Source: Peribacillus sp044761665 | GTDB lineage: Bacteria; Bacillota; Bacilli; Bacillales; DSM-1321 | Direction: 5' to 3' | Assembly: GCF_044761665.1 (NCBI RefSeq) | Contig: NZ_JBIWCW010000003.1 | Span: forward strand, 62,001-126,000 | DNA length: 64,000 bases | Shown here: positions 9,185-17,487 of the stretch, piece after piece | Layout: each line of letters starts with the position of its first letter | Position numbering within the stretch: the first letter of the stretch is position 1 | The notes under the pieces: generated by a model | What the model was told of the DNA's origin: nothing | Seen by the model: only the letters and a program-made list of their open reading frames with translations | Databases searched by the model: none | Translations under genes and position numbers: made by a program

Positions 9185-9220
9185 GTTAAAAAGATGCCTT
9201 TGTGGAATTCCACAAAGGCA
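9185..9220 (-). terminator. Intrinsic terminator after the EcsC-like gene
   Basis: A perfect 26-bp palindrome at 9195-9220 (arms TGCCTTTGTGGAA / TTCCACAAAGGCA) is followed on the minus strand by TCTTTTT. It separates the EcsC-like gene from ald. Confidence 0.75.
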
Positions 9221-9295
9221 GAGTCGAACGTTAGGGGTAACTATTGGATTGGAGCTTGGATGATCAAGATGAGCGTAAGAAAATGTAACATGAAA

Positions 9296-10120
9296 CTAAT
9301 CGACGGGAACGTTGTCCATCATACGTTCTTCAATCCGTCTTTTCTTATAAAGCATCATGCCTGTATCCGCGATGTCGGAAATCATGGAACGGTTGGTGAA
9401 AGCTCCAAAGATGATGCCTGCGACTGGCACCATCTGCAACAGTTTCTTCCAACCGAATTGATCCCGGTATGTATAGACGACTTCCCGCCACCCTTGCAAC
9501 TCGGAAGCGATTTCCCTTTTTGATTCTGATCCGGGAAGACTCATATTCTCCAGTTCTTTTAAAAGCGTCTTTTTCCCGACGATATCCGATGTGGTGAATT
9601 GCAGGCATTTGACGATGAAAATCCGTTCCTGCTTGTCCCGGGGATTGTATCCGTACGCAACCGCGATATCCTGCAGGGTTTTAATGGACATGCCGAGAAG
9701 GAGGGGGATATCAATCGCCAGGGTGAAAATCCCACCTATTCCGGTACTAGCCCCTTGGACTGTCGCTAAGTTGCTGCCGGACTTTTTAATATCTTGACTG
9801 ACACGGTCCATAGTTTGGAGCGGGACTTTCTTTGAAACATCTTCTAAATTAGTGATCTTCAATTCAGCTTTTTGAGCCTGCAACTTCTCTATGATGGTGG
9901 ACTCTTTCGTTAAGTATTTCCCGCCGGTCTGTATGTAGCTACCTATTTCATCGAGCACAATGCCCAGCTTCTTTTGAATGAAGGCAGGGGTCACCTTGTC
10001 TAGTATCTTAAACGGGAGACGGCCAATTCGGTCCCAGAACCATAATCCTTTCTGTTCCTTTTCCCATTCTTTTACGATCAGCAGCTCTTTTTCGAGGTAT
10101 TCTCTTGATTCCAGGTTCAA
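9296..10120 (-). CDS. EcsC family protein
   Basis: A 274-residue protein of the EcsC family. The N-terminal part is charged and amphipathic (EKEQKGLWFWDRIGRLPFKI) and the central part carries two glycine-rich hydrophobic stretches around residues 125-150 (GASTGIGGIFTLAIDIPLLLGM) and 235-255 (VPVAGIIFGAFTNRSMI), typical of the family and suggestive of membrane association. The founding member is encoded in the ecs ABC-transporter operon of B. subtilis; free-standing homologues such as this have no defined reaction that I know of. The start is TTG at 10120 with AAAGGAG about 10 nt upstream. It lies between the PucR-type regulator and ald on the same strand, so a link to alanine use is possible but unproven. 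Confidence 0.8.
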   Translation of the reverse strand: MNLESREYLEKELLIVKEWEKEQKGLWFWDRIGRLPFKILDKVTPAFIQKKLGIVLDEIGSYIQTGGKYLTKESTIIEKLQAQKAELKITNLEDVSKKVPLQTMDRVSQDIKKSGSNLATVQGASTGIGGIFTLAIDIPLLLGMSIKTLQDIAVAYGYNPRDKQERIFIVKCLQFTTSDIVGKKTLLKELENMSLPGSESKREIASELQGWREVVYTYRDQFGWKKLLQMVPVAGIIFGAFTNRSMISDIADTGMMLYKKRRIEERMMDNVPVD

Positions 10121-10170
10121 TTATGTAATGCTCCTTTCCGTATCCCTATCTTTACCGTATTTTTCAGAAT

Positions 10171-11424
10171 TCATCGTGTGTTTTTGAGAAACGCATTATA
10201 TTGTTCGATCTTGATGTCCAGAAAGAGGGACATCTTTTGAATCGGATCTTTTAAGCGGATATCGCCAATCTCGCTAATTCGTTTTAAGCGGTAGTTTAAC
10301 GTATTCACATGGATATGGAGAGTTCTTGAAGCCTCATTTGGATTGTTGTCTTTTTCGAGATAGACGGTCAATGTGTGCAATAGTTCCGTTTGATTTTTCG
10401 AATCGTAGGCTTTTAGCTTTAGTATGGAAGGATGGACCGTTCGCTGTTTATTGCTTGCAAAGACTTCAAGCATTTGAAACATGCCGAGCTCCTCATAATG
10501 GAGGATGTGCTTCATATCAATGGGAAAGATCGTTTTCATTTTCAGGGTATACTGCGCTTCCTCATAACTTGATTTCACATCGGTCAGGGATTTATACATG
10601 TTGCCGGACACCCCAAGGATATGTTCGACACCGAAACGTCGTTGCATCTCCAAAATGAAGTAAGGAATGAATTCATAAGTGGAGAAAGCGGAAGCATTCT
10701 CCTGATTAGATCCTGTAAAAAGGATGAGCCTGTTCTGATCAATGGCAAACAGGAAGCAATGAATCTTTTGGGTGGTCGTGAGCATATAGGATATGAAGCG
10801 CTCGACTTCCCGGTTGATTTCTTCAGGGAAGTCGAATACCAATATGGAAAAAACGACAGGGACAGGGATGGATAGCTTCGTGAAGTTTTCAATGATTTCT
10901 GATTCTTCTTGATAATGCCCCGTTAACATGCGCCAAAGAAACTCCTGGTGCCCCGCTTCTTTCCTTTTCTTTTTCAATTGTAGCTGTTGTAATTGATTTT
11001 TGGCTTCCTTGGCAGAAAAATGGAGAAAATCCATAGCCTCTTCAGAGAAGGGTTCGTTTACTTCCAAGGCCCAAATGAAGCCTAGGACTTCATTGTTTTT
11101 CCGAATGGATACGGCTGCGCGATTGCCGAGCCCGACGTCATGCTTGGCATCAATTTTTATCGGGACTTCATCTTTTAATAAAGAGGGGATGATACCGTCT
11201 TTCCATAAGCTATTGATGACTTTTTCGGGTACCCGCCTGCCAATGATGGTCATGATGCGGGCTTGGTCTGTAGTATCGTCATGTGTACTATAGGCAAGGA
11301 GACGATGGTTTCCATCTTCTATTGTGATGGGACAGCCCAATACGGAACTGATTCTATCCGCAAATTCCATCATGTCCCCATAAAGGTCTTTAAAAATATC
11401 CCTATTTTTCGTGAAATCCTTCAT
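10171..11424 (-). CDS. adeR: PucR/CdaR-type transcriptional regulator, probable AdeR activator of ald
   Basis: A 417-residue regulator with a sensory N-terminal region (about 20-150), a central GGDEF-like/CdaR region and a C-terminal PucR helix-turn-helix around residues 350-400, visible as TLTVYLEKDNNPNEASRTLH followed by IHVNTLNYRLKRISEI. This architecture is typical of activators that respond to a metabolite. In B. subtilis AdeR has the same build and lies next to ald, whose expression it activates; here only the EcsC-like gene lies between them. The name is therefore an inference from family and position. The start at 11424 is chosen because GAGGGG lies about 10 nt upstream; a frame extension to 11463 has a poorer site. 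Confidence 0.75.
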   Translation of the reverse strand: MKDFTKNRDIFKDLYGDMMEFADRISSVLGCPITIEDGNHRLLAYSTHDDTTDQARIMTIIGRRVPEKVINSLWKDGIIPSLLKDEVPIKIDAKHDVGLGNRAAVSIRKNNEVLGFIWALEVNEPFSEEAMDFLHFSAKEAKNQLQQLQLKKKRKEAGHQEFLWRMLTGHYQEESEIIENFTKLSIPVPVVFSILVFDFPEEINREVERFISYMLTTTQKIHCFLFAIDQNRLILFTGSNQENASAFSTYEFIPYFILEMQRRFGVEHILGVSGNMYKSLTDVKSSYEEAQYTLKMKTIFPIDMKHILHYEELGMFQMLEVFASNKQRTVHPSILKLKAYDSKNQTELLHTLTVYLEKDNNPNEASRTLHIHVNTLNYRLKRISEIGDIRLKDPIQKMSLFLDIKIEQYNAFLKNTR

Positions 11425-11523
11425 ATAACTAAGACCCCTCGCTTTGAAAATTTGCTTCTTCATACAAATTCTAAACGATTATCCTTATTTAACATAGTAA
11501 TAGCATAAAAGAAATCGAAGGAA

Positions 11524-11560
11524 TTAAAAAAATCCCTGCTGATAGAAGTCGGCAGGGATT
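11524..11560 (-). terminator. Intrinsic terminator after the first pit gene
   Basis: AATCCCTGC pairs with GCAGGGATT around a 12-base loop and is followed on the minus strand by a run of T. It ends the DUF47-pit operon. Confidence 0.85.
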
Positions 11561-11568
11561 TGAGTCAA

Positions 11569-12567
11569 TTAAAGGAAGAAATTTATAACCAAGTAGATCA
11601 ATCCTGCCAATGTGGCGGAAATAGGCAAGGTAATGAACCAAGTAATGAGCATTCTTTGTGCCGTTCCCCATTTTACTCCCTTAACTCGGTGGGCTGAACC
11701 AACCCCGAGGATCGAAGAGGAAATAACATGGGTTGTACTTACAGGCATATGAATCAAAGTGGCTCCGAAGATGATGAAAGCACCCGTTAAATCAGCAGCA
11801 ACACCATTGATCGGACGGATTTTCATGATCTTCCCACCAACGGTTTTGATGATTTTCCATCCACCGATCGATGTTCCAAGACCCATTGCCAAGGCACAAC
11901 TGAATTGAACCCATAAAGCGATATCCGTGCTTGTAGCATACCCATTGGCAATCAGTGCCAGTGTGATGATCCCCATCGCTTTTTGAGCATCATTCGTTCC
12001 ATGTGTATACGATTGGATGGCGGCAGTGGCAATTTGGATCGTACGGAACCTTTGATTCGTTTTCGTCAGGTTATTGTGTTTGAATACAACTTTAAAGATG
12101 CTGTACACGATATACCCAATTAAGAAAGCGATGATAGGGGAGAAAATCAACGCCTGAATGATTTTCAAGAATCCTTCCCACTTAATGGATCCGAAGCCGG
12201 CTGCAGCAATTGCGGCACCTGCAATAGAACCGATCAATGCATGGGAAGAACTGCTTGGTATTCCGTAATACCAAGTAAGAAGATTCCATATGATTGCGGC
12301 AAGTAAAGCGGCCATGATTACATAAGAGCCATTCGGAATGGTGAACGGATCCACGATATCCTTCGTAATCGTCTTCGCTACTCCCGTAAAGGTCATAGCT
12401 CCGACAAAGTTCATGATAGCAGCCAAGATAATAGCATGCCTAGGTTTTAACGCTTTTGTCGAAACAGATGTGGCAATGGCATTCGCGGTATCATGGAACC
12501 CATTGATGAAGTCGAATGCAAGTGCAAGAAAGACAATTATAATCGTTAAAAGTAACAAAGTATCCAT
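11569..12567 (-). CDS. pit: Low-affinity inorganic phosphate transporter (Pit), copy 1
   Basis: A PiT-family symporter that moves metal-phosphate complexes with protons across the cytoplasmic membrane. The 332-residue protein contains both copies of the family signature: FDFINGFHDTANAIAT at the N-terminus and GGWKIIKTVGGKI with SYTHGTNDAQKAMG in the second half, with about ten membrane spans. It starts 14 nt after the DUF47 gene, forming the DUF47-pit operon arrangement common in bacilli. A second, very similar pit gene lies just upstream, at 13441-14439. The terminator at 11524-11560 closes the unit. Confidence 0.93.
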   Translation of the reverse strand: MDTLLLLTIIIVFLALAFDFINGFHDTANAIATSVSTKALKPRHAIILAAIMNFVGAMTFTGVAKTITKDIVDPFTIPNGSYVIMAALLAAIIWNLLTWYYGIPSSSSHALIGSIAGAAIAAAGFGSIKWEGFLKIIQALIFSPIIAFLIGYIVYSIFKVVFKHNNLTKTNQRFRTIQIATAAIQSYTHGTNDAQKAMGIITLALIANGYATSTDIALWVQFSCALAMGLGTSIGGWKIIKTVGGKIMKIRPINGVAADLTGAFIIFGATLIHMPVSTTHVISSSILGVGSAHRVKGVKWGTAQRMLITWFITLPISATLAGLIYLVINFFL

Positions 12568-12581
12568 TTAGGGGGTACTCC

Positions 12582-13202
12582 TTAGGCGTTTTTCATTATT
12601 ATTGTTTCAAGTGTATTGGCAACGGCTTGACAGTTATCAGCAATTTCTTCAAGACTTTCGTAAATCTCTTTATATTGAATGATTCTGATTGGATCTTTTT
12701 CAACGGTGAACAAGTTTTTGATCGATTGACGTTGAATGCCGTCACAAACAGATTCAAGTTCTTTAATCTTAATCGCGTTTTCACGAATCATTGGTAATTT
12801 TTTCGTTGATAGCGTATCGACAGCATGTTCGATTTCATACGTACATTCCTTAATGGCATCGACAAATTTAATCATATACTCATCGGCATTAACGATAGAA
12901 TACATCTCGAACAAAGCGGAACAATGCTCTAAACCGTCTATGACGTCATCCATTCTCATGGTCAATTCAAGAATATCTTCACGTTCAATAGGAGTGATGA
13001 AGGCGTTGTTTAACTCTTTGATGATAGTGTGAACCATTTCATCGCCCTTGTGCTCGTAATCTTTCATCTTATCTGAAAAAACTTTTAAGTCGCTGATATT
13101 TTTAAGCTTATAATCTGCGAAATAGTCTGCACTTTCTTTGATGTTTTGAGCAATGTTTAAAAGCATTACTGCGAATTTGTCTTTTTTAGATTTAAAAGCC
13201 AT
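12582..13202 (-). CDS. DUF47 (PhoU-like) phosphate transport accessory protein
   Basis: A 206-residue, almost entirely helical cytoplasmic protein of the DUF47/YkaA family, distantly related to PhoU. It reads FAVMLLNIAQNIKESADYFADY at the start and contains EHKGDEMVHTIIKELNNAFITPIEREDI and LTMRMDDVIDGLEH, the family's metal-binding-type helices with repeated acidic and His residues. DUF47 genes are usually followed by pit, as here, and are thought to control the transporter; the mechanism is not settled as far as I know. The upstream region carries a 56-bp arrangement (13272-13327) repeated upstream of the second pit gene, so both units are probably controlled together. Confidence 0.9.
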   Translation of the reverse strand: MAFKSKKDKFAVMLLNIAQNIKESADYFADYKLKNISDLKVFSDKMKDYEHKGDEMVHTIIKELNNAFITPIEREDILELTMRMDDVIDGLEHCSALFEMYSIVNADEYMIKFVDAIKECTYEIEHAVDTLSTKKLPMIRENAIKIKELESVCDGIQRQSIKNLFTVEKDPIRIIQYKEIYESLEEIADNCQAVANTLETIIMKNA

Positions 13203-13271
13203 GGTTAATGCCTCCCAATTAGTCGAGCGTACTTATCGAAAAGATGTGTACGCTTTAGTATTAACAATTTG

Positions 13272-13327
13272 ATTGTAACGAATTCATCTAGTAATAGGGA
13301 AGGTATTTCGACGAAAATTTACAAAAT
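13272..13327 (-). promoter_or_regulatory. Upstream element shared by both pit units, copy 1
   Basis: Read on the plus strand, the element is ATTGTAACGAATT, 19 nt, TATTTCG, 7 nt, TTTACAAAAT. The same blocks with exactly the same spacings occur at 14614-14669. On the coding strand the last block gives TACAAT, a possible -10, about 70 nt before the DUF47 start; no good -35 is present, so an activator may bind the other blocks. A further TTTACA at 13340-13345 lies just outside it. Confidence 0.55.
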
Positions 13328-13402
13328 CTTAATATAACTTTACAAAAAGATAGGAGGAAAGGCTCCTTGTGGGAATTTCTGGTTCATTGATGGTTGTAAG
13401 CA

Positions 13403-13432
13403 AAAGAAAAACCTTTCCATATTGGAAAGGTT
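13403..13432 (-). terminator. Intrinsic terminator after the second pit gene
   Basis: AACCTTTCC pairs with GGAAAGGTT around a five-base loop, followed on the minus strand by TTTCTTTTG. It isolates the upstream pit copy from the DUF47-pit operon. Confidence 0.85.
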
Positions 13433-13440
13433 CACTGTCG

Positions 13441-14439
13441 TTATACAAATAAAGAAATTATATAGTAAATTGTTGCTGCCAAGGCAGCAGAAATTGGTAA
13501 CGTGATAAACCATGTGACCAGCATGCTTTTTGCTGTGGTCCATTTTACCCCTTTAATCCGATGTGCCGAGCCTACGCCGAGTATCGAAGAAGAGATGACA
13601 TGGGTTGTACTGACAGGCATATGAATGATGGTAGCCCCTAAGATGATGGCGGCACCCGACATATCGGCAGCCACACCGTTTATCGGACGGATTTTCATGA
13701 TTTTGCCACCGACTGTTTTGATGATTTTCCATCCCCCGATAGAAGTACCAAGAGCCATGGCTATCGCACAGGAAAGCTGTACCCAAAATGGTATGGCTGA
13801 GCTTTGGGCATACCCGTTAGCCATTAGGGCCAATGTGATGATCCCCATCGACTTTTGGGCATCGTTTGTTCCATGTGTATAGGATTGAATCGCGGCCGTA
13901 ACAATTTGAATTCTCCGGAAACGTTTATTGGTCTTACCTAAATTATTATTTTTAAACACGATCTTGAAGATACTATACACGATAAAACCGACTGCAAATG
14001 CAATGATCGGAGATAAGATCAAAGCTTGGACAATTTTAGAGAAACCACCCCACTTAATGGAGTCAAAACCACCTGCTATTATGGCAGCCCCTGCTATGGA
14101 TCCGATGATGGCATGGGATGAACTACTTGGGATTCCAAAGTACCATGTGATCAAATTCCATATGATTGCCGAAATTAAAGCAGCAAGAATGACATACGAA
14201 CCATTGGCTAACGTAAATGGATCGACGATGTCTTTCGTTATGGTTTGTGCAACGCCCGTAAAAGTCAATGCCCCTAATAAATTCATGATCGCGGCCATGA
14301 TAATGGCGTGCCGTGGCTGAAGCGCCTTGGTTGAAACGGCAGTAGCGATTGCATTGGCCGTATCATGGAACCCATTGATAAAGTCAAAGACTAAAGCAAA
14401 GAAAATAATTGCAACGGTTAAAATGAATATACTACTCAT
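13441..14439 (-). CDS. Low-affinity inorganic phosphate transporter (Pit), copy 2
   Basis: A second PiT-family transporter with exactly the same length (332 residues) as the copy at 11569-12567 and identical to it at most positions, including FDFINGFHDTANAIAT, GIPSSSSHA, SYTHGTNDAQKSMG and the HVISSSILGVGSAHR block. The differences are spread along the protein and conservative, so both copies look functional and have been diverging for some time. Unlike copy 1 it has no DUF47 partner; it is followed by its own terminator. Its upstream region carries the same spaced element as the DUF47-pit operon, which suggests tandem duplication including the promoter followed by loss of the DUF47 gene, or independent recruitment of the same regulation. 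Confidence 0.92.
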   Translation of the reverse strand: MSSIFILTVAIIFFALVFDFINGFHDTANAIATAVSTKALQPRHAIIMAAIMNLLGALTFTGVAQTITKDIVDPFTLANGSYVILAALISAIIWNLITWYFGIPSSSSHAIIGSIAGAAIIAGGFDSIKWGGFSKIVQALILSPIIAFAVGFIVYSIFKIVFKNNNLGKTNKRFRRIQIVTAAIQSYTHGTNDAQKSMGIITLALMANGYAQSSAIPFWVQLSCAIAMALGTSIGGWKIIKTVGGKIMKIRPINGVAADMSGAAIILGATIIHMPVSTTHVISSSILGVGSAHRIKGVKWTTAKSMLVTWFITLPISAALAATIYYIISLFV

Positions 14440-14613
14440 GCATGGAAGACTCCTTAATATTCAAGTATGTAAATGAAAAACCTAGTTTGCGTCCGAAGAG
14501 TGGATGAAAGACTATCTTAAAACTCCTTCTTATTTAGAATGGGAGTTAGAGTAATTGATTATTCTTTTAAAAAAGATGACACCTACTTTTAACATTTTTT
14601 GTCCAACTATTCA

Positions 14614-14669
14614 ATTGTAACGAATTTCTTATCTATAAGGATAGATATTTCGTCATTTTTTTACAAAAT
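14614..14669 (-). promoter_or_regulatory. Upstream element shared by both pit units, copy 2
   Basis: ATTGTAACGAATT (14614-14626), TATTTCG (14646-14652) and TTTACAAAAT (14660-14669) repeat the blocks and spacing found at 13272-13327, while the bases between them differ. It lies about 175 nt upstream of the second pit gene, inside a gene-free stretch of 386 bp in which nothing else was recognised. Confidence 0.55.
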
Positions 14670-14825
14670 ATTTTTTATTTTAGGATAAAAATCCCTAAAA
14701 ATTCTACTTTTTAATAATAATGGATTGTCTGAACGGATATTCGAGTGCAATCCCGAGGCGTAAGTTTCGAAATGCCCTGATGCAAATGATATAATTGGAA
14801 AATAAAAACTATGGAGGTATGCCTT

Positions 14826-15656
14826 ATGATTTCAAGTGTTGGGGAGAAAATCACTTTACATAATGGAGTGCAAATGCCACAGCTAGGTTTTGGCGTTTTC
14901 AAGGTGAAAAACGGCGAGGAAACGGTTGAATCCGTCAAGAAGGCCATTGAGATAGGATACCGGGCAATTGATACGGCAGCTATATATGAAAACGAAGAAG
15001 GTGTGGGGCAAGCAATAAGGGAAAGTGGAATCCCACGCGAAGAATTGTTCATCACATCGAAAGTATGGAATACGGAACAAGGATATGATACGACGCTTCA
15101 AGCTTTTGAGGATAGCTTAAAACGGCTGGGCTTGGACTATTTGGACTTATATTTGATTCACTGGCCAGGCCAAGATAAGTACCTGGACACATGGAAGGCG
15201 CTAGAGAAACTTTATAAAGATGGAAAAGTTAAATCAATCGGTGTAAGTAACTTCCATGTTCACCATTTAGAAAATCTATTGGCTAATAGTGAGATCAAAC
15301 CTGTCGTCAATCAAATCGAGCTCCACCCATTATTGACTCAAACCGAAATTCGCGATTATTGCAAGAAACATGATATCAAGGTTGAAGCTTGGAGCCCACT
15401 TGGACGCGGACATTTAATCGATGAACCCACCATCAATCACATTGCCAAGAAGCATGGTAAAAGCTCTGCACAGGTGTTGATCCGTTGGCACCTGCAACAT
15501 GATATCATCGTTATTCCAAAATCCATCACACCTTCACGCATTGAGGAAAACGCTCAAGTATTTGATTTTTCATTGAGCCTTAATGAGATGAATCAAATCG
15601 ATGCCCTGAACAAAAATGAACGATTCGGCAGCAATCCGGATGAGCTCATTTTTTAA
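14826..15656 (+). CDS. yvgN: Aldo/keto reductase, YvgN-type glyoxal/methylglyoxal reductase
   Basis: An NADPH-dependent aldo/keto reductase of 276 residues. It closely follows what I recall of B. subtilis YvgN (glyoxal reductase), which detoxifies glyoxal and methylglyoxal. Visible motifs are the N-terminal beta-hairpin LHNGVQMPQLGFGVFKV, the catalytic region IDTAAIYENEEGVG (Asp and Tyr), FITSKVWN (Lys), YLIHWPG (His), GVSNF, and the cofactor segment IPKSITPSRIEEN. The start at 14826 is supported by GGAGG 8 nt upstream; a frame extension to 14811 places the site inside the coding region. It is a single-gene unit with a terminator. Confidence 0.93.
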   Translation: MISSVGEKITLHNGVQMPQLGFGVFKVKNGEETVESVKKAIEIGYRAIDTAAIYENEEGVGQAIRESGIPREELFITSKVWNTEQGYDTTLQAFEDSLKRLGLDYLDLYLIHWPGQDKYLDTWKALEKLYKDGKVKSIGVSNFHVHHLENLLANSEIKPVVNQIELHPLLTQTEIRDYCKKHDIKVEAWSPLGRGHLIDEPTINHIAKKHGKSSAQVLIRWHLQHDIIVIPKSITPSRIEENAQVFDFSLSLNEMNQIDALNKNERFGSNPDELIF

Positions 15657-15683
15657 GTGATGATTTACATGGATGACCAAAAG

Positions 15684-15715
15684 AGTGCCCTGGAGAAATC
15701 CGGGCGCTTTTTTTT
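15684..15715 (+). terminator. Intrinsic terminator after yvgN
   Basis: A GC-rich hairpin (AGTGCCC..GG with CCGGGCGCT, one bulge) is followed by eight T residues. Confidence 0.85.
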
Positions 15716-16113
15716 GTGCGCCTATCATAATATAGAAAGAAACGGCTTATTCTATATCAGAAGACAAAATGAAAAAGTATTATACCCTGTTCTTTATTGA
15801 GATAATCTCTTTTTTACCTATTAAAAAATAAAATTAAATTAAGGTTTTAGATTTAGAATATGGGGAAAATACTTAGTACAACAGCAAACAAGAAGAAAGA
15901 CACACACCAACATTAAGCAGTGTCCAATCAAATCCATTTGGACAAAAGTTAACTTTTAATTAACCAGTAACATTCGCAATTTTAAGATATGCGTACTAGG
16001 CATTATACCTTTTGAGTGTAAAGGTTAGTATTGATCGGGCACGAATAATGAAAGTGATTGGATTTTTTCTAGTCTGCTGAATAAAATTATTTTACTCAAG
16101 GAGGAAATATATT
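15716..16113. other. Intergenic region, 398 bp, no gene seen
   Basis: An AT-rich stretch upstream of the small GlsB/YmgE-like gene. It ends with AAGGAGG for that gene. GTGTAA and GGGCAC, 15 nt apart at about 16016-16042, only weakly resemble a sigma-B promoter. No coding frame or hairpin of note was found. Confidence 0.5.
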
Positions 16114-16368
16114 ATGGGATTCTTATGGTCATTAATTATCGGAGGTATCATCGGTTGGTTAGCAGGTATGATTATCGGACGTGACGTACCATTCGGTATC
16201 GTTGGTAACATCATTGCAGGTTTTGTAGGTGCATGGTTAGGTTCATTAATTCTTGGAACTTGGGGACCTTCAGTAGCAGATTTCGCTATTATTCCAGCAT
16301 TGATTGGTGCCATCGTATTTGTCTTCATCTTAAGCTTGATCTTAAGAGGAACAAGAAGAGCTTCATAA
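16114..16368 (+). CDS. GlsB/YeaQ/YmgE family small membrane protein
   Basis: An 84-residue protein made of three hydrophobic segments with glycine-rich faces (LIIGGIIGWLAGMIIGRD, IVGNIIAGFVGAWLGSLILG and an IPALIGAIVFVFILSLI helix) and a short basic tail. This pattern is that of the GlsB/YeaQ/YmgE family, often labelled transglycosylase-associated or stress proteins; no enzymatic function is established that I know of. AAGGAGG lies 8 nt before the ATG. It is monocistronic, with a terminator right behind it. Codon use is regular and biased, suggesting good expression. Confidence 0.85.
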   Translation: MGFLWSLIIGGIIGWLAGMIIGRDVPFGIVGNIIAGFVGAWLGSLILGTWGPSVADFAIIPALIGAIVFVFILSLILRGTRRAS

Positions 16369-16380
16369 TAAACAATAATG

Positions 16381-16412
16381 CAGCTGGCCCTAAGAGGCCA
16401 GCTTATTTATTT
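16381..16412 (+). terminator. Intrinsic terminator after the GlsB-like gene
   Basis: GCTGGCC pairs with GGCCAGC around a six-base loop and is followed by TTATTTATTT. Confidence 0.85.
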
Positions 16413-16442
16413 GGGGAAAATTCCTGACCAGATATGGGTCAG

Positions 16443-16477
16443 AAAAGGCAGTTGCTTATACAGCGACTGCCTTTTTT
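16443..16477 (+). terminator. Second intrinsic terminator in the gap before metQ
   Basis: AAAAGGCAGTTGC pairs with GCGACTGCCTTTT (one G-U pair) and is followed by T residues. With the preceding hairpin it forms a tandem stop that insulates metQ. Confidence 0.8.
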
Positions 16478-16623
16478 CGCTCCGTTAGTATTGAAAAAAG
16501 CAATATTTATTATAGTTGAATAAATAAAAAATCCATTACCCACTTTAAAATAAGCTCGAATGTGAAAATTTGATGTTTTTAAAATAATAATTGTATACTG
16601 AAAAATGGGGAGGGAGATTAATT

Positions 16624-17436
16624 ATGACAAAAAAAATGATGGGGATGCTTCTTGCCATAACTGGTTTGATTTTATTGGCAGGTTGCGGCAGTGAAGAGCA
16701 AGTTCAAGAAAAAACGATTAAAGTGGGGGTATCCGCTGGTCCTTTTGAAGAGGTGGCGAAGAAGGTGAAAGAGGTGGCCAAGGATGAGGGCATCAAGATG
16801 GAAATTGTACCATTCAACGATTTCGTCACCCCTAACCGTGCTCTTGAAAATGGAGATATAGATGTAAATGTGTTCCAAACAAAACCGTATTTAGAACAAT
16901 ACAATGAGAATCATAAAGCCAATATCGCAACGGTAGGAAAAGTTTTCACTACGAACATGGCTTTTTATTCGAAAAAATACAAAACGATTGAGGAAATTCC
17001 TGAAGGCGCCACTCTAGGAATCATGAACGATCCTCTTAATCTGTGGCGCGGGCTTTTGTTATATGAAGAAGCGGGCTTGATCAAGTTGAAACCAGGTCTG
17101 AAAAATCATGCAACGATTCAAGATATTACTGAAAACCCAAAGAAATTGAAATTCAAGGAGCTTGAAGGTGGGATGCTTGCGCCAGCAATGAACAGCTTGG
17201 ACGTCGCGATTATCCCTAGTAACTTTGCGATCCAAAATGGATACGATCCTAAGGAAGATCCATTATATATCGAACAGGGAGACAAGTTCCCGATTTACTT
17301 GGCAACGGCAGAAGAAAATAAAGATAATGCAGACTATAAAAGATTAACCGAATTATATAGCTCAAAAGAAGTGCAAGCATTCATCATGGAAAACTATGAG
17401 GGTGTGTTTAAAACGGTTGATCAACCTTTTGAATAA
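16624..17436 (+). CDS. metQ: Methionine ABC transporter substrate-binding lipoprotein MetQ
   Basis: The solute-binding lipoprotein of a methionine-uptake ABC transporter, anchored to the outer face of the membrane. The 270-residue product has a lipoprotein signal peptide ending in LILLAGC, followed by the NlpA family core: TIKVGVSAGPFEEVAKKVKEVAKDEGI, DVNVFQTKPYLE, and the C-terminal VQAFIMENYEGV. ATG at 16624 follows GGGGAGGG; a TTG frame extension to 16591 is spurious. The first gene of metQ-metN-metI. The order with MetQ first differs from the B. subtilis metNPQ order. No S-box (SAM riboswitch) leader was seen upstream, so the substrate may be methionine or a related compound. Confidence 0.92.
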   Translation: MTKKMMGMLLAITGLILLAGCGSEEQVQEKTIKVGVSAGPFEEVAKKVKEVAKDEGIKMEIVPFNDFVTPNRALENGDIDVNVFQTKPYLEQYNENHKANIATVGKVFTTNMAFYSKKYKTIEEIPEGATLGIMNDPLNLWRGLLLYEEAGLIKLKPGLKNHATIQDITENPKKLKFKELEGGMLAPAMNSLDVAIIPSNFAIQNGYDPKEDPLYIEQGDKFPIYLATAEENKDNADYKRLTELYSSKEVQAFIMENYEGVFKTVDQPFE

Positions 17437-17487
17437 AAGTTGGCTGACCATACCTGAAAATAAAATGTCCGGATTAGGGGGTATAGG

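Noticed and set aside
9195..9220. 26-bp perfect palindrome as an operator of ald
   Set aside because: It is followed by TCTTTTT on the minus strand and lies behind the EcsC-like gene, which fits a terminator better.
16016..16042. Sigma-B-like promoter before the GlsB/YmgE-like gene
   Set aside because: GTGTAA-N15-GGGCAC differs from GTTTAA-N14-GGGTAT at several positions; too weak to call.
16480..16623. Possible SAM (S-box) riboswitch before metQ
   Set aside because: No S-box helices or conserved GGA-containing core could be found in the 140 bp between the terminators and the metQ start.
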